Shown in pieces: positions 37,944 to 46,070 of a stretch of DNA of 64,000 nt (its first letter is position 1; the number at the start of each line of letters is the position of its first letter). The translations under genes were made by a program, and so were the position numbers. Location: positions 3,224,001 through 3,288,000 of the forward strand of contig NZ_AP022586.1 in NCBI RefSeq assembly GCF_010731695.1, read 5' to 3'. The DNA is from Mycolicibacterium litorale. Lineage in GTDB: Bacteria > Actinomycetota > Actinomycetes > Mycobacteriales > Mycobacteriaceae. The notes beneath the pieces were generated by a model. That model was not told the origin of the DNA and made no database searches. It worked only from the letters and a program-made list of their open reading frames with translations.

Positions 37944-38663
37944 CTAGACGGAGGCGGTCGCCAGGTCCGGCGCGACGTAGTAGTCGTAGAGACCCTTGGT
38001 GTAGGAGAAGCGCATCTCGGCGCCCCACCGCACCAGCTGCAGGCAGCGCTGCTGCAGCTGCGGGGTGTCCGCGTGGTCGAGCACGATCTGGTAGCCGCGC
38101 TCGCCGTGCACCACGTCGGAGGTGATGTGCAGGTCGAAGAACTCGATCTCGTCCTCGGTGAACCCGTAGACCTCGCGCAGCGGCACGATCTGCTTGGTGT
38201 AGATGCTCGGCACCTGCGATTCGAGGCCGACCACCAGCGCCGCCGTGGCGACCACGAAGTGCTCGCGCTGTGAGACCGCGTAGCACCAGGCCTGCAGTCC
38301 CCGCGTGATCGGGTTCATGTTGTCGGGGTTCTCGATGCGCTCCTTGGTGGTGCCGCACGCCTCACCGAACTTGATGAGCAGGTCGGTGTGGCGGATGTCG
38401 GCGAGCTCCTCCTCGTACATGTTCTGCAGCGTGAAGTCCTTGGCGCCGGTGAACTCGTCGGGGGTGTTGGAGTAGATGTTGGCCAGGTAGTCGGCGAAGG
38501 GACCCACGTAGTGGTAATGGTTCTCGGCCCACCGCGCGAAGTGGTGCTTCTGCAGCTTGCCCTCGGCCCACGCCTTGGAGAACGACGCGTTCTTGGCCTC
38601 ACGTCCCTTGATGGCATTCTCGAGTTCGGCGCGGAATTCGTCGCGCCCGAGCAGCTCGGTCAT
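37944..38663 (-). CDS. TenA/PqqC-fold protein, predicted haem-oxygenase-like diiron oxidase (HDO)
   Basis: A 239-residue all-helical protein of the TenA/PqqC/CADD superfamily. All six metal ligands of haem-oxygenase-like diiron oxidases are in place: E85-x6-H92 (EELADIRH), E148 (VGLESQVP) and H179-x3-D183-x2-H186 (HITSDVVH). The spacings are almost those of the chlamydial CADD ligands. PqqC and TenA lack this set. HDO relatives use O2 and two irons for N-oxygenation, C-C or C-N cleavage. It is the first gene of an operon with a Rieske ferredoxin, ferredoxin reductase, aldehyde dehydrogenase and RidA. The ATG 38663 follows AGGAAGGGG. The substrate is unknown. Confidence 0.82.
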   Translation of the reverse strand: MTELLGRDEFRAELENAIKGREAKNASFSKAWAEGKLQKHHFARWAENHYHYVGPFADYLANIYSNTPDEFTGAKDFTLQNMYEEELADIRHTDLLIKFGEACGTTKERIENPDNMNPITRGLQAWCYAVSQREHFVVATAALVVGLESQVPSIYTKQIVPLREVYGFTEDEIEFFDLHITSDVVHGERGYQIVLDHADTPQLQQRCLQLVRWGAEMRFSYTKGLYDYYVAPDLATASV

Positions 38664-38769
38664 CGCTGTTGACCCCTTCCTAGGATGTCTTCGCTTGGTT
38701 GTGTGCACGCGATCGGCGTCGATGGTGAAACCGGCTCGTGCGACGGTGATTCCGCGACAGATTTCGCAA

Positions 38770-38779
38770 CACCGCGGTG
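38770..38779. promoter_or_regulatory. Palindrome upstream of the diiron-oxidase operon
   Basis: CACCGCGGTG, a perfect 10-base palindrome about 107 bases before the oxidase start. The region 38664-38904 holds no gene and must contain the operon promoter. Further upstream on the minus strand GCGCACCG occurs twice, 17 bases apart. These are weak operator candidates. Confidence 0.3.
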
Positions 38780-38904
38780 ATCTGTGGAGCGGTGCGCTAC
38801 CAGAATCGGTGCGCAACAACAAATTTAGCTAGCTCGAAGCCTGCAGGCCATGGACAGAATCACCGGCGATCGGGTGGCGGTCCGGGCAACCTGCACACCG
38901 CGGT

Positions 38905-39354
38905 TCACCGGGCGACCGACGCGGTGAGCGCGTCGAATTCGGCCAGGATTGCCGCGCCGACAGCCTTGTCCTGTTCGCCGTTGCCGCCGCTGATCCCCAC
39001 GCCCCCGACGATCTGGCCGTCGAACACCAGTGGGAAACCGCCGACGAAGATCGCGAACTTGCCGGGCAGCATGTGGCTGATCCCGAATGCTTCGTTGCCG
39101 GGCAGCGCGGGCCCGCCGGGCGGCTCGTTGAACAGATGGGTGGCCCGCTCGTGCCCGGCCGCGGTGAACGCCTTGGCGATCGCGATGTCGACGCCGGTCA
39201 GTCGCGCCCCCGGAAGACGGTGCAGCGCAATGACGTTACCGCCGTCATCGCAGATGCACAGGGTCTGCTTGACGCCGATCTCCTCGGCTTTCGCCCGGCC
39301 CGCCGCCAGCAGCGGCAGCGCGTCGTCCAGGTTGATCCGGTGAATCCGGTGCAT
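38905..39354 (-). CDS. GlcG/HbpS-family protein
   Basis: A 149-residue protein of the GlcG/HbpS (DUF336) family. The family motifs include DDGGNVIALHRLPGA, DIAIAKAFTAA, and GGFPLVFDGQIVGGVGISGG near the C terminus. Members bind haem or small molecules or accompany catabolic operons; the exact role is unsettled. It begins at ATG 39354, with GGAGG four bases upstream, and is divergent from the PucR regulator gene. It may be cotranscribed with the oxidase operon 241 bases downstream, or separate from it. Confidence 0.85.
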   Translation of the reverse strand: MHRIHRINLDDALPLLAAGRAKAEEIGVKQTLCICDDGGNVIALHRLPGARLTGVDIAIAKAFTAAGHERATHLFNEPPGGPALPGNEAFGISHMLPGKFAIFVGGFPLVFDGQIVGGVGISGGNGEQDKAVGAAILAEFDALTASVAR

Positions 39355-39426
39355 GTCGCCTCCACTCGTGTGGTCTCGAAACGTTCGCTGCCGGTATGTC
39401 TACCAACGCCGACGAGACCGAGGAAC

Positions 39427-39471
39427 GGTCAAGTTGACCTCGATTCCCCGCGCGCTCGGGTCAAGTTGCAC
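39427..39471. promoter_or_regulatory. Predicted PucR operator region: palindrome plus degenerate copy
   Basis: GGTCAAGTTGACC (39427-39439) is a perfect 13-base palindrome. A second copy, GGTCAAGTTGCAC (39459-39471), starts 32 bases later, about three helical turns. Both lie in the divergent space between the GlcG-family and pucR genes, the usual place for an autoregulatory site. Assignment to PucR is an inference. Confidence 0.5.
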
Positions 39472-39538
39472 ATAGTGTGAGTGCACCGAGGTGCGGTAGA
39501 GAACGTTCATCGGAATTTCAGCGAGCCCAGGTTGCGAC

Positions 39539-41224
39539 ATGACATCAACACCCAGCGACTCCGATCGGTTGACGGTACGCGGATTGCTCGACGAGACACT
39601 GCTGGCCGGTGCCTGCGTCATCGCCGGCACCGACCGGCTCGACGCGGCGCTCAACTGGGTGCTGCCGCTCGGTGAGGTCCTCTCCCAACCGGACCCGCTC
39701 AACGGGGTGGCGGTCTACCTGCGCCCCGAAGCGCTGATCGGCACCGGGGCAACCCTGTCGGTGCTCGGTGCGCGCGGTGCCGCCGCACTGCTGATCGACG
39801 GCACCGTTCCGCCCGATTACGTCCGGAGTGCGCTGCCCCCGGGCCTGGCCGTCGTCGAGCTCGGGATCCCCGTGGGGTTCGCGGCGCTCAACCGGTTGCT
39901 CGCGGAACGCACGCTGAGCCAGGAAGTGCACGTCATGAGGTATTCCACCCACGTGCACGCCTCGCTGGCCGGCCTGTTCCACCGTGGTGCCGGCCTCCAG
40001 ATCCTCATCCGCGAGGTGAGCAACCTGGCGAGCAACCCCGCGCTGGCGCTCGACGCGCGCGGCAACGTGGTGGCCCAGCACGGCCTGTTGCCCGAGACGC
40101 TCGGCCCGCTGGCCGAGGCGGTGTGCCAGATGGTCTCGGCCGACATGCCGGCCGCCCAGAGACGGACCGGACACGACACCCGGGTGCACGCGGTGACCGG
40201 GCCACAGCACAGCACGTGGACATGCGTCGCCAGCCCGATCCGGCTCGGCAAGTCTTTCGAGGGCTGGGTCGTCGTGCTCGTCGACCACACCGGCGCGCCC
40301 ACCGGTCCGAATGCGCACGAGCTGGCGCGCCACGCTGTCGTCACCGAACAGGCGACGGCCATCATCGGATCGGAGATGCTGCGCCAGCGCAGCGTCGACG
40401 AGGCAGAGGAGCGGGCCCGCGGCGACTTCGTGCAGGCGCTGGTGCACGGCAGTTTCGCCAGTGAACACGACATGCGTGCCCGCGCTGAACACCACGACAT
40501 CGAACTGGATTCGCGCTTCGGCGTTTTCGTCGCGCCGGGGCTCGTACGTCCCGGGGCGGCGGACAACCCGGCTGCCAGCATGGTGCGGTTGGCTCGGTAT
40601 GCCGCGAGCGTGGCGCCGCACCCGTCGGTGCGGGCGTACGTCACGGTGATCGGCGACGTGCTGGTGGTGGTGCGCACGCTGCGCGCCGGACAGGCGACCG
40701 ACATGGACACGGAGATGGCCGAGTATGCGCGTGCCATGTCACTGGAACTCGAGCAGCGCCGCGGCGTCACCACGGTGGTGGCCTACGGCCGTCCGGCCCG
40801 TGGTGCGGCCGAGGTGCGCGAGAGCTACCGGGAGGCGCGTGTCGCGCTCGCCATCGCGCGCCGGCTGCGGCGGACGGGCGCGGTGTCGTACGGGGAACTG
40901 CGCAGCTTCACGGTGCTGGCGGACGTCGCCGACACCGACAACGGGCACAGACTGGTGCGGGAGGTCCTGGGACCTCTGGGTTCCGGGCCGGACCTGCGGA
41001 ACACGCTGATCGCCTACCTCGCCGAAGGCGGCAACGTCAACGCGACGGCCCGCACGCTCAATGTGCACCGCAACACCATGCTGGCCAAGCTGGACCGGAT
41101 CTCCCGCATGCTCGGCATGGATATCAAGGTGCCGGAGAACCAGTTCACCGCCTGGCTGGCGATACGTCTCGATCTGCTCGACGAGGTCCATGGCGCCCTC
41201 GACCGGGAAGCCAGCTTCCGCTGA
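39539..41224 (+). CDS. PucR-family transcriptional regulator
   Basis: A 561-residue regulator. The N terminus matches the PucR sensory domain (LTVRGLLDETLLAGACVIAG, LNWVLPLGEV). The middle is a GAF-like/GGDEF-like region. The C terminus carries the PucR helix-turn-helix (LIAYLAEGGNVNATARTLNVHRNTMLAKLDRISRMLG). Family members control catabolism of purines, allantoin, GABA and other nitrogen compounds, often as activators. Its place between the oxidase operon and the second permease makes it the candidate regulator of the island. It converges on the MFS gene, two bases between stops. Confidence 0.88.
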   Translation: MTSTPSDSDRLTVRGLLDETLLAGACVIAGTDRLDAALNWVLPLGEVLSQPDPLNGVAVYLRPEALIGTGATLSVLGARGAAALLIDGTVPPDYVRSALPPGLAVVELGIPVGFAALNRLLAERTLSQEVHVMRYSTHVHASLAGLFHRGAGLQILIREVSNLASNPALALDARGNVVAQHGLLPETLGPLAEAVCQMVSADMPAAQRRTGHDTRVHAVTGPQHSTWTCVASPIRLGKSFEGWVVVLVDHTGAPTGPNAHELARHAVVTEQATAIIGSEMLRQRSVDEAEERARGDFVQALVHGSFASEHDMRARAEHHDIELDSRFGVFVAPGLVRPGAADNPAASMVRLARYAASVAPHPSVRAYVTVIGDVLVVVRTLRAGQATDMDTEMAEYARAMSLELEQRRGVTTVVAYGRPARGAAEVRESYREARVALAIARRLRRTGAVSYGELRSFTVLADVADTDNGHRLVREVLGPLGSGPDLRNTLIAYLAEGGNVNATARTLNVHRNTMLAKLDRISRMLGMDIKVPENQFTAWLAIRLDLLDEVHGALDREASFR

Positions 41225-41226
41225 GG

Positions 41227-42636
41227 TCAGCGCGGCGCGGGCACCTGCGGGTCAGGGCCGACGAACGACCCCGCGAGGCCGAGGGCGATCACCACCGTCG
41301 AGGCCGCGAACACTGCTGGGAAACCGGCGATTCCGAGCCCGACGGCCACCCAGGCGGCGCCCAGTGCCGAACCCCCGAAGCGCATGAGGTTGTACACGCC
41401 GAGACCGGCGCCGCCCTCACCCGCAGGCGACCGGGTGGCGCCTGTCGCCGCCGGTGTCTGCACCAGCGCGATGCCGATCCCGGTGACCGCCAGGCCCACC
41501 GCCAGGACGGTCGGCGCCGTGCCTTCGCGAGCGACCAGCGCCGTCAGCGCGCCCTGGGCGACGAGCAGCACGATCAGGCCGGTGCGAAGCACCCGGCGGG
41601 GCCGCAGCCGATCCATCCACCGGCCGACCAGCGGACCGAGCAGCACCATGGCGGCCGGGACCGCGAACACCACCAGCCCGGCGACCGACGACGAGAACCC
41701 GCGCCCGGTCAGGTAGAGCGGGACGGCCAGCAATGTCGCGCCCAGGCAGAACATCTGGGCGAACCCGGCCACGCTGCTGCGCGCGAACCGCGATTCGACG
41801 AGCAACCCGACCACCACGAACGGGTGGGCGGCGCGCGCGCAGTGCCGCGCGAACCAGATCAGCGCAGCGAGGCCGGTCGCGAACGCGGCGAGCACCGCCC
41901 AGACCGGCACGCCGGGCTGCGGGATCACCGCCAGAGCGAGCACCAGCAGACCGGAGCCCACCGTCAGGGCGAAGGCGCCCGCGACGTCGAACGGCATCCG
42001 CTGGCCCGGGTATGCGGGGATGTGGCGCAGTGTGGCGGCGAAGCCTGCGAGCGCGACCGGGATCAACGGGACGAACACCCAGCGCCAGCCCCACATGTCG
42101 GCGACCACGCCGCCCATGGTCGGACCGATGGCCTGCCCGAGCCCGTTCACCGACGCCCATGCGCCCACCGCGCGGCCGCGTCGCCGTCCGCTGTACATCC
42201 AGCTGATCAGACCCATCACCGCAGGAGCGAACGCCGCCGCGGCGACCCCGCCCAGCGACCGCCACGCGATCAGCAGCGGAAGAGACGGCGCGGTGGCGGC
42301 GCCGACCGCGCACACCGCGGTGCCCAGCAACGCCGCGCAGTAGATCCTTCGGCGCCCGAAACGGTCACCGATCCAGCCGGCGAGCGGCATGGTGGCGGTG
42401 AAGGTCAACAGGAAACCGACCACCACGAAAACGCCGCTGCTCAGCGGTGCGTCGAAGTCGTCGAGGATCGCCGCGAGCGGTACGTTGACCACGTTGTTGC
42501 CCACGGTGCCGACCAGCGTCCCGGCCAGCAGCGCGGCGAGCGCCAGCGGGGTTCCGCCACCGTCCTCGTCGGCGTCGTGCGCGGCGCGCGGACCATCTGC
42601 GGTGGCATCGTCGAAATTCCTTGCAGGCGTACGCAT
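41227..42636 (-). CDS. MFS transporter (DHA2/EmrB-like)
   Basis: About 469 residues, with the 12 to 14 helices of a major facilitator of the drug-efflux type. GWIGDRFGRRRIY is the cytoplasmic loop 2-3 motif, and GGVAAAAFAPAVMGLISWMY and NGLGQAIGPTMGGVVADMWGWRWVF are motif-rich helices 4-5. I start at ATG 42636 (MRTPARNFDD); ATG 42657 is also in frame and no good ribosome site separates them. It is divergent from the second permease across a 287-base region rich in TGCACAG repeats. The substrate is unknown. Confidence 0.85.
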   Translation of the reverse strand: MRTPARNFDDATADGPRAAHDADEDGGGTPLALAALLAGTLVGTVGNNVVNVPLAAILDDFDAPLSSGVFVVVGFLLTFTATMPLAGWIGDRFGRRRIYCAALLGTAVCAVGAATAPSLPLLIAWRSLGGVAAAAFAPAVMGLISWMYSGRRRGRAVGAWASVNGLGQAIGPTMGGVVADMWGWRWVFVPLIPVALAGFAATLRHIPAYPGQRMPFDVAGAFALTVGSGLLVLALAVIPQPGVPVWAVLAAFATGLAALIWFARHCARAAHPFVVVGLLVESRFARSSVAGFAQMFCLGATLLAVPLYLTGRGFSSSVAGLVVFAVPAAMVLLGPLVGRWMDRLRPRRVLRTGLIVLLVAQGALTALVAREGTAPTVLAVGLAVTGIGIALVQTPAATGATRSPAGEGGAGLGVYNLMRFGGSALGAAWVAVGLGIAGFPAVFAASTVVIALGLAGSFVGPDPQVPAPR

Positions 42637-42690
42637 CACATCAACTGTCCCACGCATGTCGACCGGAGTGCAGCGTCCCTTTGGGTCATC

Positions 42691-42894
42691 GTGCACAGCG
42701 AAGGCAGCCACGGTTGACCGATGTGCACAGAGCGCGACACCACACACCCCGCCCGTGGTTACTGCGCCGAAACACCGGGACATACAGCCGTCATCCGCCG
42801 AGCACACTGCACAGCAGAATGCCATGACGGCTGTGCACAGTTGGCGTTGACCAGGGCGACGAGCACGCGGACCATTCGAGGACCGACTGCACAG
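42691..42894 (+). repeat. Five (G/C)TGCACAG repeats between the MFS and permease genes
   Basis: Direct copies on the plus strand at 42691-42698, 42723-42730, 42807-42814, 42833-42840 and 42887-42894. Three read GTGCACAG and two CTGCACAG. Two include the full palindrome TGTGCACA (42722-42729, 42832-42839). The last ends 29 bases before the permease start. Two TTGACC hexamers (42714-42719, 42847-42852) are interspersed. This 287-base divergent spacer contains no other gene. Confidence 0.6.
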
Positions 42895-42923
42895 CCCCCG
42901 GGCAGTTTACGAAGGGTCCCCTC

Positions 42924-44504
42924 ATGGACGTTCACCTCACCGCGGCGCACTGGATATACCTCGCCGGAATCGTCGTCATCCTCATCACGATGGCGCTGAA
43001 GAAGAACATCGTGGTGCCCGCGGTCACCGCGACGCTGCTGACCGCATGGGCGTTCTCGAGCAGCGTCGTCACCGGACTGTCCTCGATCTTCAACGCCAGC
43101 CTGGTCGCCGCCAAGGAGCTGTTCAACATCTTCCTGATCATCGCCCTGGTGACCGCGATGCTGGGGGCCTTGCGTCAGATGGGCGCCGACCGGATGATGG
43201 TCGCGCCGTTCCGCAAAGTAATGCGCACCGGCACAAGCAGTTTCATCGTGCTCGCAATCGTCACCTACATCATCTCGCTGTTCTTCTGGCCCACTCCGGC
43301 CGTCCCGCTGGTGGGCGCCGTGCTCATCCCCGTGGCCATCCGGGCCGGGCTCAGCCCGCTGTCGGTCGGCATGGTGGTGGCGATCGCCGGGCAGGGCATG
43401 GCGCTGTCGTCGGACTACATCATCAAGGTCGCGCCCGGCATCTCCGCCAAAGCGGCGGGCGTCGACGCAGACGCCGTCGCCGACAAAGCGCTCGTGCTCT
43501 CCCTCATCGTCGGCCTGACGGCGCTGGCGATCACATTCGTCACCCAGCACCGCACCTGGCGCAAGCCGTCACCCGAGTTGCTCGTCGAATGGGAGGACGA
43601 GGCGGACCGTCTGGGCGTCGAGCGCCCCGAGGAGGCACCGAAGCCAACCCCGGCGCCCGCCGCCGCCGAAGCCGACCGCGGAATCCCCGTCGCTGCAGCC
43701 GTCGGCGGTCCGCGGCTGGCCGATTCCCCTGCCGGGCTGGCGGTGGCGACCGTCGTGGCCTCCGAGCGCGGAAGCGACACTGCCGCTCCCCCGCGGATGC
43801 TGTCGGCGAAGACGTTCGCCGTCGTGGTTCCGCTGGTCTATCTCGTCTTCATCGTCTACCTCCTGCTGGGTAAGTTCACCACCGCCGTCCCCCCGCTCAA
43901 GGGTGGCGACGCCGCGGCGATCGTCGGCGGTCTGGCCGCGCTGCTGCTGTTCGCCGCCTCGGCCACCAACGACAAGCGCAACTTCCTCGAGACGTCGTCG
44001 CGGCACGTGGTCGACGGCCTGGTCTTCGCCTTCAAGGCGATGGGCGTGGTGTTGCCGATCGCGGGGTTCTTCTTCATCGGCAACGGCGACTTCTCCGCGC
44101 AGATCCTCGGCCTCGGTGAGGACGTCAAGGGCCCGGCTTTCCTGTTCGATCTCATCACCGCCGCTCAGTCGCACCTCTCGCCCAACCCGTTCGTCACGTC
44201 GTTCGCCGTCCTGCTCGTGGGACTGATCGCCGGCCTGGAGGGCTCCGGCTTCAGCGGTCTGCCGTTGACCGGATCGCTCTCCGGCGCGCTGGGCCCCGCC
44301 GTCGGGATGGACCCGACGACACTGGCGGCGATCGGCCAGATGGGCAACATCTGGTCGGGTGGCGGCACGCTGGTCGCATGGTCGTCGCTGATCGCGGTGG
44401 CAGGTTTCGCCCGCATCCCGGTGATCACGTTGGCGCGCAAGTGCTTCCTGCCCGTGATGACCGGCCTGGTGCTGTGCACGCTGTTCGCGATCTTCGTGTT
44501 CTGA
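42924..44504 (+). CDS. Multi-spanning permease, copy 2 (paralogue of 30812-32293)
   Basis: A 526-residue membrane protein with about a dozen helices and a long central hydrophilic loop (about residues 213-285, Pro/Ala/Glu-rich). It shares with copy 1 AAHWIYL near the start, IALVTAMLGALRQMGAD, FWPTPAVPLVGAVLIPVAIRAG, IAGQGMALSSDYI, MGVVLPIAGFFFIGNGDFSA, GLPLTGSL and WSGGGTLVAWSSLI. A carboxylate or amide substrate is possible but not demonstrated. It starts at ATG 42924 after a GAAGGG stretch. The DUF1275 gene follows after five bases. Confidence 0.82.
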   Translation: MDVHLTAAHWIYLAGIVVILITMALKKNIVVPAVTATLLTAWAFSSSVVTGLSSIFNASLVAAKELFNIFLIIALVTAMLGALRQMGADRMMVAPFRKVMRTGTSSFIVLAIVTYIISLFFWPTPAVPLVGAVLIPVAIRAGLSPLSVGMVVAIAGQGMALSSDYIIKVAPGISAKAAGVDADAVADKALVLSLIVGLTALAITFVTQHRTWRKPSPELLVEWEDEADRLGVERPEEAPKPTPAPAAAEADRGIPVAAAVGGPRLADSPAGLAVATVVASERGSDTAAPPRMLSAKTFAVVVPLVYLVFIVYLLLGKFTTAVPPLKGGDAAAIVGGLAALLLFAASATNDKRNFLETSSRHVVDGLVFAFKAMGVVLPIAGFFFIGNGDFSAQILGLGEDVKGPAFLFDLITAAQSHLSPNPFVTSFAVLLVGLIAGLEGSGFSGLPLTGSLSGALGPAVGMDPTTLAAIGQMGNIWSGGGTLVAWSSLIAVAGFARIPVITLARKCFLPVMTGLVLCTLFAIFVF

Positions 44505-44509
44505 CCCCC

Positions 44510-45226
44510 ATGTCGACACCCTCCGAGCCACGGTTGCTGCTGGCTGCCACCATGGCGTTGACGTTCGTGACCGGCGTCGTCGACGCCGTGGGCTACCTCG
44601 GGCTGGACCGCGTGTTCACCGGCAACATGACCGGCAACATCGTCATCCTGGGCATGGGCGTCGCCGGGGCCGACGAACTGCCCGTCCTCGGGCCGGCGGT
44701 CGCGCTCGCCGCGTTCACCGCCGGCGCGTTCGGCGCCGGGATCGCACTGCGGTTCGCGACGGCGAGCGGCAGGCAGGGCGGGGTCGTCATGCTGCTCCTG
44801 CTGGGCGGCGCCGGGGCCCTGGTCGCACTGACGGTCGGCGCCGTGGCCGTCGGTGACGATCCCGCCGCGCTCACCCAGGTGGTGATGGCCGCCGCAACGG
44901 CCGCGGTCATGGGCCAGCAGGCCATGGTGGCCCGCGCGCTCGCCGTCAAGGACATGACGACCGTCGTCGTCACCTCGACACTGGCGAGTCTGGCCGGCGA
45001 GACGTGGGCGACCGCAGCACCCGGCCGGCTGGTCAACCGGCGGGCCGGGGCGATCCTCGTGATCTTCGCGGGCGCGGTGGCCGGTGCGCTGCTGCTGCGG
45101 GTGCACCTGGCCGTACCGTTCGGTCTGGCCGCCGTCCTCACAGTCGCCGTCGTGGTGGGGATCCGATGTGCGCAGTCACCCAGCGACGCAGCGGAATCCG
45201 ATGTGCGTGGTCGCGCTGTCCTGTGA
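44510..45226 (+). CDS. DUF1275 (YoaK-family) membrane protein
   Basis: A 238-residue membrane protein of the YoaK/DUF1275 family with six or more predicted helices. FVTGVVDAVGYLGLDRVFTGNMTGNIVILGMG is the family signature, and MGQQAMVARALAVKDMTTVVVTSTL is the second conserved block. Function is not established. ATG 44510 lies five bases after the permease stop, so the two are probably cotranscribed. Its last 51 bases overlap the 3' end of the convergent formylglycine-enzyme gene. Confidence 0.85.
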   Translation: MSTPSEPRLLLAATMALTFVTGVVDAVGYLGLDRVFTGNMTGNIVILGMGVAGADELPVLGPAVALAAFTAGAFGAGIALRFATASGRQGGVVMLLLLGGAGALVALTVGAVAVGDDPAALTQVVMAAATAAVMGQQAMVARALAVKDMTTVVVTSTLASLAGETWATAAPGRLVNRRAGAILVIFAGAVAGALLLRVHLAVPFGLAAVLTVAVVVGIRCAQSPSDAAESDVRGRAVL

Positions 45227-46051
45227 CTGCGGTGACCGGGCGGCAGGCCGGTACCGGTGGCAGTACTCGGGTGCGCACAGGTGCGAACCGCCCTTCAGTG
45301 TCTGATTGACGGCGGGGTCGGGTGCGGTTGGGCCGCAGCACGACTCGACGGCGCCGTCGGGTCGGTGATGGGCCGAGAACCGTGTGGTCGTCCACTCCCA
45401 CACGTTGCCGATCATGTCGACGAGCCCGAAGTCGTTAGGGGGAAACGTCCCCACCGGTGAGGTGCCGATCCACCCCAGCGCACCGTCGTTGCGGTACGGG
45501 AACCGGCCCTGCCAGGTGTTGGCCATCAGGCGTCCGCCGGGGTGTGGGTCGTCTCCCCATGGATAGGTGGCGGCCACCCCTGCGCGCGCGGCGTACTCCC
45601 ACTGAGCCTCGCTGGGCAGCGCCCGCCCGGCCCACGCGGCGTAGGCCGCGGCGTCCGGATAGGCGACCTGGACGACGGGGTGGTCGGGCCGGTCCCGCCA
45701 GCTCGATCCGGGCCCGAGGGGGTGCCGCCAGCACGCGCCCGGAGACCACGTCCACCACTGCCGCCAGTCCCGCAGGTCGACGGGCCCGGTGGTCGGCCGG
45801 AACACCAACGCCCCGGGGACCAGGTCAGCGGGCGGCACATCCGGGTACATCGCGGGGTCGAGCACCTGTTCGGCGATCGTGACGTAGCCGGTGGCGTCGG
45901 CGAACGCCGCGAACTGCGCGTTGGTGACCGGGTGGCGTTCGATCGCGAACGGCGCCACGGTCACCGTGTGCACCGGGACTTCCTCCGGGTAGAACTGCGT
46001 GGAGCCCATCCTGAAGGCGCCGCCGGGAAGTTCGGCCAGCTCGGTCAGCAT
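45176..46051 (-). CDS. Formylglycine-generating enzyme (sulfatase-activating)
   Basis: About 291 residues. FGE converts the active-site Cys of sulfatases to formylglycine with O2 and copper. The catalytic Cys pair is present near residues 259 and 264 (GGSHLCAPEYCHRYR). Other family landmarks: HPVTNAQFAAF, RALPSEAQWEYAARAG, YPWGDD and MIGNVWEWT. It starts at ATG 46051 (GTG 46054 also possible), 20 bases after the arylsulfatase stop, which is the substrate protein. Position matches Rv0712. Confidence 0.94.
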   Translation of the reverse strand: MLTELAELPGGAFRMGSTQFYPEEVPVHTVTVAPFAIERHPVTNAQFAAFADATGYVTIAEQVLDPAMYPDVPPADLVPGALVFRPTTGPVDLRDWRQWWTWSPGACWRHPLGPGSSWRDRPDHPVVQVAYPDAAAYAAWAGRALPSEAQWEYAARAGVAATYPWGDDPHPGGRLMANTWQGRFPYRNDGALGWIGTSPVGTFPPNDFGLVDMIGNVWEWTTTRFSAHHRPDGAVESCCGPTAPDPAVNQTLKGGSHLCAPEYCHRYRPAARSPQSQDSATTHIGFRCVAG

Positions 46052-46070
46052 CACTCGAGCGTAGGCGCCC

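Noticed and set aside
38680..38689. CTAGGATGTC near the HDO gene start as a second copy of the mmsA operator
   Set aside because: Only the left arm and the centre match; the right arm reads TTCGC instead of CTAGTA, so there is no palindrome. Probably chance.
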